DNA from: Liolophura sinensis
Lineage: Eukaryota > Mollusca > Polyplacophora > Chitonida > Chitonidae
DNA length: 64,000 nucleotides
Assembly (NCBI RefSeq): GCF_032854445.1
Contig: NC_088295.1
Span: forward strand, 96,095,805-96,159,804
Direction of reading: 5' to 3'
Shown: positions 26,901-34,029 of the stretch, one piece after another
Numbering within the stretch: the first letter of the stretch is position 1
How the letters are laid out: each line of letters begins with the position of its first letter
The notes under the pieces: model-generated
What the model was told of the DNA's origin: nothing
Database searches by the model: none
The model's input: the letters and a program-made list of their open reading frames with translations, nothing else
Translations under genes and position numbers: made by a program

Positions 26901-29900
26901 CTTCACACCATCAAGTGTCACTTTGTATTCATTCCAGTCAGTGTGTTGCACACAGTCAAATGTCCACATTGTATTCATTCCAGTCAGTGGGCTTCACACA
27001 GTGAAATATAACATTGTATTCATTCCAGTCATTGGGCTTCACACAGTGAAATATAACATTGTATTCATTCCAGTCAGTGGGCTTCACGCAGTGAAATATA
27101 ACATTGCATTCATTCCAGTCAGTGGGCTTCATACAGTGAAATATAACATTGAATTCATTCCAGTCAGTGTGTTGCACACAGTCAAATGTCCACATTGTAT
27201 TCATTCCAGTCAGTGTTTTGCACAATCAAGTGTCACATTTTCATTTCATTCAGTGTGTTGCACGCAGCCAAGTATCACATTGTATTCATTGCAATCAGTG
27301 TGTTACACACCGCCAAGAGTCACATTGTTTTCATTCCAATCAGTGTGTTGCACATAGTCAAATGTCCCATTGTATTCATTCCAGTCAGTATGTTTCACAG
27401 TCAAATGTCCCATTGTATTCATTCCACGCATTGCACGCAATCAAGTGTCACATTGTTTTCATTCCAGTCAGTGGGCTTTATCCACACTGGTGTACCAGTC
27501 TTCAGTGAGTATTGTGTAACATGATGATTGTTTTACTTTTTACAGCTCAGAACCCTCCTCTCACAGAGTCTGTGGCTCAGCCAAAGTTGTCTGGAATTCA
27601 CTGGGGTCACACACCTGTCAGGTAACTCAAAAGGGTCAAGATAGCTTGATAAGGGCTTAGATCAAATCTTTTCTGAGCAGGACAAGATCATAGATCAAGT
27701 TTTATTATTACAGGACAAGATCAGGAGAAAATCACAGGTAAAATGTTGTCACAGCAGGACAAGATCATAGATCAAATGTTGTCACAGCAGCACAAGCACT
27801 TAGATCAAATGTTGTCACAGCAGCACAAGAGCTTGGATCAAATGTTGTCACAGCAGCACAAGAGCTTGGATCAAATATTGTCAGAGCAAGACCAGATGAT
27901 AGATCACAGCAGGACAAACCCTTAGATCAAATGTTGTCACAGCAGGACACGATCACAGGTCAAATGTTGTCACATCAGGACAAAATCATACATCACCTTT
28001 ATTTATTTATTTGATCGGTGTTTTACACCGTACTCAAGAATGTTTCACTTATACCACGAGGGCCAGCATTATGTTTTCTCTGACAGTTTGTGGATATGCT
28101 TTTTCAGACAGTTTGTGGTTGTGGTTTTACTCAGACATGTTGTTCATATGTTTAATCTGACAGGTTGTGGGTATATTTTGTCTGACAGGTTGTGAGTATG
28201 TTTAGTCTGACAGGTTGTGGGTATATTTTGTCTGACAGGTTGTTCATATGTTTAATCTGACAGGTTGTGGGTATATTTTGTCAGACAGGTTGTGGGTATG
28301 TTTAGTCTGACAGATTGTGGGTTTTGTCTGACAGCTTGTATATTTAGTCTGACAGCTTGTATATTTTGTCTGACAGGTTGTGGGTATATATTGTCTGACA
28401 GGTTGTGAGTATGTTTTGTCTGACAGGTTGTGAGTATGTTTAGCCTGACAGGTTATTCATATGTTTAGTCTGACAGGTTGTGGGTATGTTTAGTCTGACA
28501 GGCTATTCATATGTTTAGTCTGACAGGTTGTGGGTATGTTTAGTCTGACAGGTTGTGGGTATATTTTGTCAGACAGGTTGTGGGTATGTTTAGTCTGACA
28601 GATTGTGGGTTTTGTCTGACAGCTTGTATATTTTGTCTGACAGGTTGTGTATTTATTTATTTATTTATTTGTGTTTTACGCCGTATTCAAGAATATTTCA
28701 CTCACATGACGGCAGCCAGCATTATGGTGGGTGGAAACCAGGGAGAGCCCAGGGAAAACCCATGACCATCCGCAGGCTGCTGACAGACTTCCCACGTACG
28801 GCCGGAGAGGAAGCCAGCATGAGATGGACTTGAACTCACGGGGAGCGCATTGGTGAGAGACTCCTGGGTCATTACGCTGCGCTAGCGCGCTAACCAAATG
28901 AGCCACCGAGGCCCCGACCGGTGAGTATGTTTTGTCTGACAGGTTATTCATTTGATTAGTCTGACAGGTTGAGGGTATATTTTGTCTGACAGGTTGTGAG
29001 TATGTTTTGTCTGACAGGTTATTCATATGATCAGTCTGACAGGTTGTGAGTATGTTTAGCCTGACAGGTTATTCATATGTTTAGTCTGACAGGTTGTGAG
29101 TATGTTTAGTCTGACAGATTGTGGGTTTTGTCTGACAGCTTGTATATTTTGTCTGACAGGTTGTGGGTATATATTGTCTGACAGGTTGTGAGTATGTTTT
29201 GTCTGACAGGGTTGTGAGTATGTTTAGCCTGACAGGTTATTCATATGTTTAGTCTGACAGGTTGTGGGTATGTTTAGTCTGACAGGTTATTCATATGTTT
29301 AGTCTGACAGGTTATTCATATGTTTAGTCTGACAGGTTGTGGGTATGTTTAGTCTGACAGATTGTGGGTTTTGTCTGACAGTTTGTATATTTTGTCTGGC
29401 AGGTTGAGGGTATATTTTGTCTGACAGGTTGTGAGTATGTTTTGTCTGACAGGTTATTCATATGATCAGTCTTACAGGTTGTGAGTATGTTTAGTCTGAC
29501 AGATTGTGGGTTTTGTCTGACAGTTTGTATATTTTGTCTGGCAGGTTGTGGATGTATTTTGTCTGATAGGTTGTGGGTATATTTTATCAGACAGGTTGTT
29601 GGTATGTTTAGTCTGACAGGTTGTGTGTATGTATTGTTTGATGGTTTGTAGGATTTGTCTGACAGTTTGTTGTCTTTAGTGTGACAGTTTGTATATTTTT
29701 TACTAAACAGACATGTTTTGTCTGATGGTTTGTGGATATATTTTGTCAGGGATCAGCTGCGTCGGTTCCGGCTGAGTCTACAGACGAAGTCACGGCTAGG
29801 TTCTACACAAGACCGTCTCACAGAGCACAGGGAATGGTTCAGAAAATTTCAGCAAGAAGTCAGCTTTGGAGCTTCATATGCCAGGACAGAGAAAGGGGAG

Positions 29901-32900
29901 AGCACTGCAATGTATCCTTTCCTGGACATTTGCTAGTCGTTTAATTCACCTGTTTCACCACTTCTCCTACTATTGTGGGGAAACTAAAGTTCATTAATTA
30001 CCGCAGGGATAGTTAAACTCCAGAATGAACAAGGGCCAAAATGACTGAATGAGTTGTTGTCTTTTCAGTATCTGTTAGTCTAGTCTAAATGTGGGCCAAA
30101 ATGACTGGGTGAGTCATTGTCTTGTCAGTTTCTGTCTGTTAGTCCAGTGTGAGTGTGGATCAAAATGACTGAATGAGTCATTGTCTTGTCAGTGTCTGTC
30201 TGTTAGTGTAGTGTGAATGTGGACCAAAATAACTGAGTGAGTCATTGTCTTGCCAGTGTCTGTCTGTTAGTCCAGTTTGAATGTGAACCAAAATGACTGG
30301 GTGAGTTCTTGTCCCGTCAGCGTCTGTCTGTTAGTGTAGTGTGAATGTGGACCAAAATGACTGTGTGAGTCATTCTCTTGTTAGTGCCTGTCTGTTAGTC
30401 CAGTGTAATTGTGGATCAGTATAACTGGGTGAGTCATTGTCTTCTCAGTGTCTGTCTGAGTGAGTGAGTGCTTGGGGTTTAACGTGGTACTCAACAATTT
30501 TTCAGTCATATGACGACGAAGGAATCATTAGGGTGCATGTACGTGTAATGTGCCTCCTTGTTGCAGGACGGATTTCCACCGCTCTTTTATTTAGTGCTGC
30601 TTCACTGAGACGACTTACCGAAGGCAAGTAAGCCGCCCCGCCCGAGCCATTATACTGATACGGGTCAACCAGTCGTTGCACTATCCCCTTCATGCTGAAC
30701 GCCAAGCGAGGAAGTTACAACTCCCTCTTTTAAAGTCTTAGGTGTGACTCGATCAAGGATTGATCCTGGATCTACCGGTCCTGAAGCGGACGCTCTACCA
30801 ACTGTGCTATCCGGGCCGGTCAGTGTCTGTCTGTTAGTCTAGTGTGAATGTGGACAAAAATGACTTTGTGTGTCAGTTTTTGTTTATACGTGTACCATTA
30901 ACAGTTTTCTCTCCTGGAATGGTTAAATAACTTCGCCCTATTTCAGAAATAGATACGTAACCCTGGTTGACGCACTTAGAGGGTAACTAGAAAATTACAA
31001 GCACATTATGTGTCCATGATTTCCCAATGCGCTGCGAAATATAATAGACTAGCATCGCTGTGATGCTGAATGACTGTTACAACATTGTCATGTTGCAAAA
31101 GTCCCTGACCGAAGTAGAATCCTACTTTTACAATCCTGGAATGAAGACAGTACAGCTCAGGATAAAAGTCAAAGCCAGGTAGGAGATTACGCGATCCTAG
31201 AGGTCTTGTACAAAGTTTGTAAAGGGCTTGTGGACAGTCAGTCAGTCAGTCACCTGCAGTCAGTGATCCGTCTACTGTGACTGAACACACACACGTGGTT
31301 GAGCATTCATTGGTAGACCTACGCGCTGGCTGTGGGAAGTTGACGACGGAAAATATGGTTCTTGATTAGAATGATTTAAAAGATTTTTGAAACACTAACA
31401 CAATACATGAAACCGAAGTGAAGCACTTGATGTGTGTGTTTTTGGTCGCAAAGTTGCAATATTTGTGTGTAGTGATTTATGAGTGATTGCATGTGAGGTT
31501 TGTAATGGATCACCACGACTGGGAAAACTAGGCCATTCTTCATCTCCCAGAACAAGCTAAAAGATGGACAGATATATTCTGTTTCTTCCATAGAAGGTTT
31601 TACTTGTGGGAGTCATTTGCCAGTGAAAAATTATCCACCACTGCGATTTAGAAAACTAAATTGATACTTTGACGCTGACAGGCCGTGCAACAACAACAAC
31701 GTGGTATTACAGTATGAATTTCATGTACAGAACTGATAAAAAATAAAAACACAAGACAAGTTAGATTTTGTCTGTATGACTTTGGAGAATTTATACTTAG
31801 TACAAACCCAGGAAAAGCACCCACATAGCAAACGCGTGAAGGAAAAAATTATTCGTTTGAAAGGTTTTTCTCACAGAAAAAGTAATACGGTAATAATTTC
31901 CAAGTTGCACCAATACGCTTTATTCAAATTTGTGGCTTTCCAGACACACTGTACCTTTTCTTCTCTGACTCTGTGACTACAAAATGCCTTCTTGAAATTC
32001 ATTCCACTCTGTTAATTTATGCTTAACAATACATGATTTATTTATTTATATTTATTTGATTGGTGTTATACTGGTTGGTGATTGGTACTCAAGAATATTT
32101 CACTTATATGACGGCGACCAGCACTATGATGGAAGGAAACCAGGCAGAGCCCTGGGGGAAACCCACGACCATCCGGAGGTTGCTGGAAGGTTTTCCGACG
32201 TACGGCCGAGAGGAAACCAGCATGGGCTGAACGAACTCACCGCAACCACATTGGTGAAAGGGTCATTACGCTGCGCTACTGCTCAAACAGACTGAGCCAT
32301 AGGCCTGTCAAATTTTTGTTTGTGAGGTTGAGGCAAAATGTATGTGAATAGCTTATAGGTGTATCAATAAACATATGGTCACTAATTGTTTTTTATTTTT
32401 TCTCAGTTTGGATAGCGGTGTTTTGGTGTTCACTGTACTTGTGTGAAAACATATCATTGGTGTTTAATAGGCAGCCACAGCAAAACAGATTATTATAGGA
32501 TTAATCTGGCGTAAGGCTTAAATAAAGTATTCGGAAGTGTCTTGCAGGGACCTGAAAGAAGAACCCACGCAGACTTAATATCCAGCAGTGACATTTTGTC
32601 AAAATTGAATAACAATAGATGTGTTGTATTGAAGTAAGTAAATAATACTCACAATTGTCAAACATTAATAACTGACATACACTGTATGGTTTTGTAAACA
32701 GTAGGAATAAATTAATCTCTTAAAACTGGCTGCTGGGGCTAAATGCACTGTTTCTGCGTAAATAGCAGTTCTGTACAACTCCCTGGATGGTAATTTGGTC
32801 AGCAACTGAGCAAGTCTGCATAGACAATCAATGATGTAGGATAATCTTGAGAACTTTGTAAAGACACCAGTCAGATTAAAAAAAAATACACCAGCCATTT

Positions 32901-33823
32901 CCGGCTACTTGTTGAAAACACCGGTGGATGCGGCTCGACCTACTTGTCCGTGTGGCAAACGCGCGTTGTTTTGTTAAATTTATGGGAAGATTTGGCCAGT
33001 TTACTGTAAAATATCTGTGACATTGTTCTGTATGGCATACATGTATATCAAAATTAGTGTGCGGACAGTCGACGCCAGTCGGAGACTTTGATCACACATT
33101 TACTCCGTTAATCAAGTTACTGAACTAATTTTATTATGCAGAGGTAGGTTATATTGCAAGATAAATTTTCCGCATTTAACGGCTAGTATGTGTTCAAATA
33201 TCTGAAACACAAGGACTGCACCTTCGCTTGCAAATTAGGATAGGCTACATTGTATGTCTGTAGGCGGAACTATGTTCACACCTTCCGACGATAATCCTGT
33301 GCACCTCAGCAGGCCTCCGAAACAGCCCAGTGGAGGGTTTGTCACGTGCCAGTCGAGCGTTATTCAGTATCGGTAAACAACTGACTTTTAGCCTGAGCTG
33401 TACTGTAGGTGTGGTTACACGTACACCCATTTTAGTGAGTCATATTTTGGCATTTTCACTGAATTGGTGAAAGTTACATTAACCCTATATTATATATTTG
33501 CTTGTCTATTTGTTTTTTATTGGCCATTTGCTTTGGATTGTTGACTTACCTTATACCAATGAACATAAGGATAGTTGTAACAAACAATCATTTAAGCACT
33601 TTAGTGCAAGTGATTTTGCTCCTTTAAGATGTGCAAATAAAAAAGGAAGTGTATTTCCTTAAGCTATTGTCACAGAAACCCCACATTTAACCTGAACAGC
33701 CTTTCTCTGCGAAGTTTGGACAACCCGGAGCCAGTGTCTTCTTCAACACCAGCCCAGCCCCCATCAGGATTAGTACGTTTAGAGTTGGATGAAAACAACG
33801 AGATTCGTGTCCGACAGTATTAA
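2010..33823 (+). CDS. CEP164: CEP164-like centrosomal protein, C-terminal 11 exons (5' part outside window)
   Basis: Eleven exons were assembled by eye: 2010-2209, 9570-9622, 11039-11142, 11948-12101, 12926-13090, 15231-15555, 18233-18353, 25627-25715, 27546-27621, 29750-29911 and 33676-33823. All introns are GT-AG and all phases agree; the lengths sum to 1597 nt, one base finishing an upstream codon plus 532 codons including TAA. The product is coiled-coil rich, then low-complexity Ser/Asp/Pro-rich, then a conserved tail. Resemblance to vertebrate CEP164 is clearest in exon 4 (SLAKEFLRKQRNSLKRRQ), exon 5 (LEREAVELDKMAVHM) and the DLSD/DLSE plus serine runs of exons 3 and 6. CEP164 is known as a distal-appendage protein of the mother centriole needed for membrane docking and ciliogenesis; its WW domain is N-terminal and would lie upstream. 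The family assignment rests on recalled similarity, not a search. A polyadenylation signal follows at 33952. Nearly every intron is swollen by minisatellites. Confidence 0.83.
2210..2690. other. Intron start, unique sequence
   Basis: Contains the seed of the 43-bp array (2205-2240) directly at the donor, then about 450 bp without genes or recognisable repeats apart from a short local duplication of GTCATGGCACGATG (2265 and 2308). Confidence 0.6.
2690..8772. repeat. 57-bp minisatellite, about 107 units, higher-order structure
   Basis: Units of 57 bp coding, in one frame, the 19-residue string ALIHTDEVRVANNPLGLCP. Because 57 is a multiple of three and no frame has a stop, 2083 codons stay open on the + strand and about 800 on the - strand. 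Substitutions are shared between distant units in blocks and no codon-position bias is apparent by eye, arguing against protein selection. Each unit carries GATGAA/GTAAGG, a consensus-like 5' splice site, and many carry a pyrimidine-rich CCCAG 20 bp before it. Lies in one CEP164 intron. Confidence 0.93.
8913..9510. repeat. 43-bp array of copied splice donor
   Basis: Fourteen units at exact 43-bp steps (8913, 8956 ... 9472). Each begins ATGGTAGGTAACACATCAGC (or a close variant), identical over 29 bases with the junction of CEP164 exon 1 at 2206-2234, and similar beyond (TGTATC). The array ends 60 bp before exon 2. Confidence 0.93.
9570..9622 (+). CDS. CEP164: CEP164-like exon 2 of window
   Basis: Acceptor CTCTCTACCTGTTTCAG, donor CAG/GTGAGC. 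Small exon (53 nt) coding GGDISRAPSHKVTTLRGQ with the preceding phase; it leaves in phase 0. It begins 60 bp after the end of the 43-bp donor-copy array. Confidence 0.72.
9832..10086 (+). mobile_element. tRNA-derived SINE, family B
   Basis: Begins near GGCCCCGATAGCACATTTGG (box A-like TAGCACATTTGGTAGAGCG), then GGGTCGAGTC (box B-like), a body with CGACTGGTTGACCCGTATCA, and ends in a CACTCACTCACTC tail. Flanked by an 11-bp target-site duplication CAAACACTAAT at 9821-9831 and 10087-10097. Two further copies are at 30459 and 49887 in the opposite orientation. Confidence 0.85.
10362..10906. repeat. 33-bp minisatellite
   Basis: About 16 units of 33 bp containing GGTCAGGACTTGTTATTGTC and CAGGGTAATCATT; reads as an 11-residue repeat VIIGQDLLLSR. 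Units alternate between GGTAATC and GGTAGTC variants in a regular pattern suggesting duplication of unit blocks. Intronic, 130 bp before exon 3. Confidence 0.9.
11039..11142 (+). CDS. CEP164: CEP164-like exon 3 of window
   Basis: Acceptor TATATTGCAG and donor ACAG/GTACAC. It codes for a basic stretch followed by KVSYDLSEDTTTFSVP and leaves in phase 2. The KVSYDLSED motif resembles the conserved DLSD region of CEP164. A 34-bp array starts only about 12 bp beyond the donor. Confidence 0.78.
11153..11908. repeat. 34-bp minisatellite
   Basis: About 22 units containing ACTTACATGTACATGTACCA and GAACTCTCTCCATT. Fills the intron between exons 3 and 4 almost completely. A few units lack the inner ACATGT. 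Three frames are open because the period cycles through all frames without stops. Confidence 0.9.
11948..12101 (+). CDS. CEP164: CEP164-like exon 4 of window (conserved coiled coil)
   Basis: Acceptor TTATTTTTCAG, donor GGG/GTAAAG. The product has the signature SLAKEFLRKQRNSLKRRQ followed by a helix ending DILKQQQG; this is the best single match to vertebrate CEP164. Phase 2 in, phase 0 out. Both flanking junctions fit without forcing. Confidence 0.87.
12102..12925. other. Array-free intron
   Basis: The 824-bp intron between exons 4 and 5 shows no tandem repeats, SINEs or coding sequence. It is useful as a baseline for unmodified intron sequence of this gene. Confidence 0.6.
12926..13090 (+). 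CDS. CEP164: CEP164-like exon 5 of window (coiled coil)
   Basis: Acceptor TCTTCCCCCTATAG. Two good donors are visible: GAG/GTGAGG at 13091 and GG/GTGAGT at 13108. Only the first gives phase 0, which the next exon (TCC GGC AGT) needs; the second would run into a stop in exon 6. The product is a heptad-like helix, LEREAVELDKMAVHM then VREKEVKIQQLRSQLGQE. The last 45 coding bases and both donors are the seed of the 68-bp array that follows. Confidence 0.83.
13047..14930. repeat. 68-bp array grown from an exon/intron junction
   Basis: About 25 units, period 68 bp (for example 13155 to 13223). The first unit is the end of coding exon 5 plus its donor: GGAAGTGAAGATTCAACAG, GGCAGGAGGTGAGGACT and GGGGTGAGTGTATGGGAGAA recur as GGAAGTAAAGATTTAACAG, GGCAGAAGGTGAGGACT and GGGGTGAGTGTATGGAAGAA. 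Inner units lack about 14 bases present in the exon; divergent copies at 14750-14930 partly retain them. Confidence 0.92.
14931..15230. other. Intron end without features
   Basis: No repeats or genes recognised apart from the acceptor of exon 6 at 15229-15230. Confidence 0.5.
15231..15555 (+). CDS. CEP164: CEP164-like exon 6 of window (acidic/serine-rich)
   Basis: Acceptor ACATGGTTTTTAG, donor CCAG/GTAACA. 325 nt encoding SGSESESELVPFEHP, then RFDLSDDDESSGVSSTD, a Pro-rich linker and a helix (ESLLKINTELSRVLGMI). The final residues VVTPTQVTP and the donor are repeated downstream as the array 15526-16630, so the end of this coding exon is itself the first repeat unit. Leaves in phase 1. Confidence 0.85.
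15526..16630. repeat. 46-55 bp array of copied exon end and donor
   Basis: About 22 units, all containing GTGGTCACACCCACCCAAGT and CACTCCAGGTAACAC or close variants, with optional CATATA insertions. The first unit straddles the coding end of exon 6 (15526-15555) and its donor CCAG/GTAACA, so most units carry a donor copy with flanking exon bases. Confidence 0.92.
16631..16950. other. Intron, unique
   Basis: No feature recognised. Confidence 0.4.
16955..17936. repeat. 48-bp minisatellite
   Basis: About 20 units of 48 bp containing GACGTTACCTGACCTGATTA and GCTGTGCATTCAGGCGTC; a 16-residue repeat (TLPDLISCAFRRQCFM) stays open. A single diverged unit lies beyond the adjacent SINE fragment at about 18095-18150, showing the SINE entered the array. 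Confidence 0.9.
17955..18089 (+). mobile_element. SINE family A, 5'-truncated
   Basis: Matches the 3' half of family A: GCAACCTGCGGATGGTCATG, CATAATGCTGGCCGCCGTCG, TTCTTGAGTACAGCGTAAAA and an AAATAAATA tail. Inserted in the 48-bp array. Confidence 0.8.
18233..18353 (+). CDS. CEP164: CEP164-like exon 7 of window
   Basis: Acceptor TTATGATTCCAG, donor CTT/GTGAGT. Encodes GDDGPSLSLGTRYNDALIP then a Tyr/Ser/Pro-rich segment ending SVWNPARNPY. Phase 1 in, phase 2 out. The 60-bp array starts about 25 bp past the donor; its units share GTGTGGAAC and GTGTGAG with this exon end, a weak hint of common origin. Confidence 0.78.
18378..23795. repeat. 60-bp minisatellite, about 91 units, with block duplication
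   Basis: Units of 60 bp (58 bp when TG is missing) containing GAGGGAGTGGCTAATGGTCA, AGAGGTTATGATGCTTGTCA and CATCACTGTGTGGAACGTGT. A block near 20940-21790 reappears at a 1192-bp offset (about 22133-22970) with the same private variants. Occupies three quarters of the intron between exons 7 and 8. Confidence 0.93.
23800..24820. other. Unique intron sequence with (AT)n microsatellite
   Basis: A dinucleotide TA/AT run lies at 23908-23935. The rest shows no gene; the motif TTCGTAGTCCGTAAAGGGC/ATTCGTAGTCCGTGAATGAG occurs twice (23964 and 24174), perhaps an old repeat. Confidence 0.55.
24825..25245. repeat. 32-33 bp minisatellite
   Basis: About 12 units containing TTACATGTACATACATGTGT and TTAGATTTGTGG, some with an extra A (TGTAGG). 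Confidence 0.88.
25290..25525. repeat. Degenerate repeat around AGAGATAACTCATGGTCTGA
   Basis: Six or seven loose copies of CAAGAGACAACTCATGGTCTGAAG-like units with variable spacing. Followed by exon 8 after about 100 bp. Confidence 0.6.
25627..25715 (+). CDS. CEP164: CEP164-like exon 8 of window
   Basis: Acceptor CCTTTGGCCAG, donor GGTG/GTATGT. Codes for SGPGYRVNFGGLVQ then SLEKKWRKYFG, an amphipathic conserved-looking helix end. Phase 2 in, phase 1 out. It is separated from exon 7 by a 7.3-kb intron consisting mostly of tandem repeats. Confidence 0.78.
25745..27500. repeat. 45-bp minisatellite
   Basis: About 39 units of 45 bp containing AACATTGTATTCATTCCAGT and CAGTGGGCTTCACACAGTG; a 15-residue repeat VKYNIVFIPVSGLHT stays open. 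Every unit has ATTCATTCCAG, an acceptor-like trinucleotide context. Fills the intron between exons 8 and 9. Confidence 0.92.
27546..27621 (+). CDS. CEP164: CEP164-like exon 9 of window
   Basis: Acceptor TACTTTTTACAG, donor TCAG/GTAACT. Encodes AQNPPLTESVAQPKLSGIHW and a short tail. Phase 1 in, phase 2 out, matching both neighbours. An alternative acceptor five bases on (CTCAG) would break the frame. Confidence 0.75.
27680..27990. repeat. 33-bp minisatellite
   Basis: About nine units with GATCAAATGTTGTCACAGCA and GCACAAGAGCTT, more degenerate at both edges. Confidence 0.8.
27998..28073 (-). mobile_element. SINE family A fragment
   Basis: TTTATTTATTTATTTGATCGG, then TTTTACACCGTACTCAAGAA and GGCCAGCATTATG: the 3' end of a family A element in reverse orientation, cut short after about 75 bp. 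Confidence 0.75.
28080..29640. repeat. 24-25 bp acceptor-like array
   Basis: About 50 units of TTTTGTCTGACAGGTTGTGG with GTATATT or GTATGTTTAG variants. The last unit is the genuine acceptor of exon 10 (GGATATATTTTGTCAG/GG at 29735-29751). Most units contain TTTTGTCTGACAG, a plausible 3' splice site, followed by GTTGTG. Interrupted by a SINE at 28651-28915. Confidence 0.9.
28651..28915 (-). mobile_element. SINE family A, near full length
   Basis: Reverse orientation. The tRNA-like end reads, on the - strand, GGCCTCGGTGGCTCATTTGG with TTAGCGCGCTAGCGCAGCG (box A region) and GAGTTCAAGTCCATC (box B-like). The tail is an ATTT tetranucleotide run at 28651-28670. Inserted in the acceptor-like array. 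Confidence 0.85.
29750..29911 (+). CDS. CEP164: CEP164-like exon 10 of window
   Basis: Acceptor TATATTTTGTCAG, itself the last unit of the acceptor-like array 28080-29640. Encodes DQLRRFRLSLQTKSRLG, then DRLTEHREWFRKFQQEV and a Ser/Gly tail. The donor AAT/GTATCC at 29912 is weak but gives phase 2, which fits the last exon exactly. If it is not used, the frame reads eight more codons (second half of the split codon, then YPFLDIC) to TAG at 29933-29935. Confidence 0.78.
30005..30445. repeat. 62-bp minisatellite
   Basis: About seven units with CAAAATGACTGAGTGAGTCA, TTGTCTTGTCAGTGTCTGTC and TGTTAGTCCAGTGTGAATGT. A last partial unit lies after the SINE (30834-30870). In the last CEP164 intron. 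Confidence 0.85.
30459..30820 (-). mobile_element. SINE family B, full length with target-site duplication
   Basis: Reverse orientation of family B: starts GAGTGAGTGAGTGCTTGGGG-type tail at left, CCGCCCCGCCCGAGCCATTA in the body, tRNA-like end at right (on the - strand GGCCCGGATAGCACAGTTGG). A 13-bp duplication CAGTGTCTGTCTG lies at 30446-30458 and 30821-30833. Confidence 0.9.
30871..32036. other. Intron, unique
   Basis: No coding sequence or repeat recognised. Short CAGTCAGTCAGTCA run at about 31239. Confidence 0.4.
32037..32307 (-). mobile_element. SINE family A, diverged
   Basis: ATTT-rich tail, TACTCAAGAATATTTCACTT, GGAAACCAGGCAGAGCCCTG, and CATTACGCTGCGCTACTG near the tRNA-like end GACTGAGCCATAGGCCT. 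Several small deletions show it is an old copy. Confidence 0.8.
32308..33675. other. Intron end, unique
   Basis: No repeats. A 77-codon - strand frame at 32665-32898 has no recognised similarity and no supporting context. The acceptor of the last exon is at 33674-33675. Confidence 0.4.
33676..33823 (+). CDS. CEP164: CEP164-like last exon of window with stop
   Basis: Acceptor GCTATTGTCACAG; phase 2 in. Encodes NPTFNLNSLSLRSLDNPEP, a Ser/Pro linker, and the end GLVRLELDENNEIRVRQY followed by TAA at 33821-33823. The compositional order (spacer, then a short hydrophobic/charged tail ending in Tyr) looks like a conserved terminus. AATAAA lies 129 bp after the stop. Confidence 0.78.
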
Positions 33824-33951
33824 AGCTTTCCTGACATTGTACCCTTCCTGAACTTGTACCCTTCCTTACATTGTACCCTTCCTTACATTGTACCCTTGCT
33901 TTTTATCATCTGTTCTATCTGTAACAGGTCTAAATTACCTGACAAAGTTTT

Positions 33952-33957
33952 AATAAA
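33952..33957 (+). promoter_or_regulatory. Polyadenylation signal of CEP164-like gene
   Basis: AATAAA 129 bp after the TAA stop, preceded by four short repeats of CATTGTACCCTTCC (33836-33900). It is followed by T-rich sequence (34003-34017), a plausible downstream element. Position is typical for a short 3' UTR. Confidence 0.6.
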
Positions 33958-34029
33958 ACCTTACACAAATACTTGTGCTGATCACTTAGTTTTTTACACT
34001 TTGGTGGGTTTTTTTTTCCATCCAACTCC

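Noticed and set aside
32665-32898. 77-codon - strand frame starting MAGVFFFNLTG
   Set aside because: No recognised domain, no splice context, inside the last CEP164 intron; length is within chance expectation.
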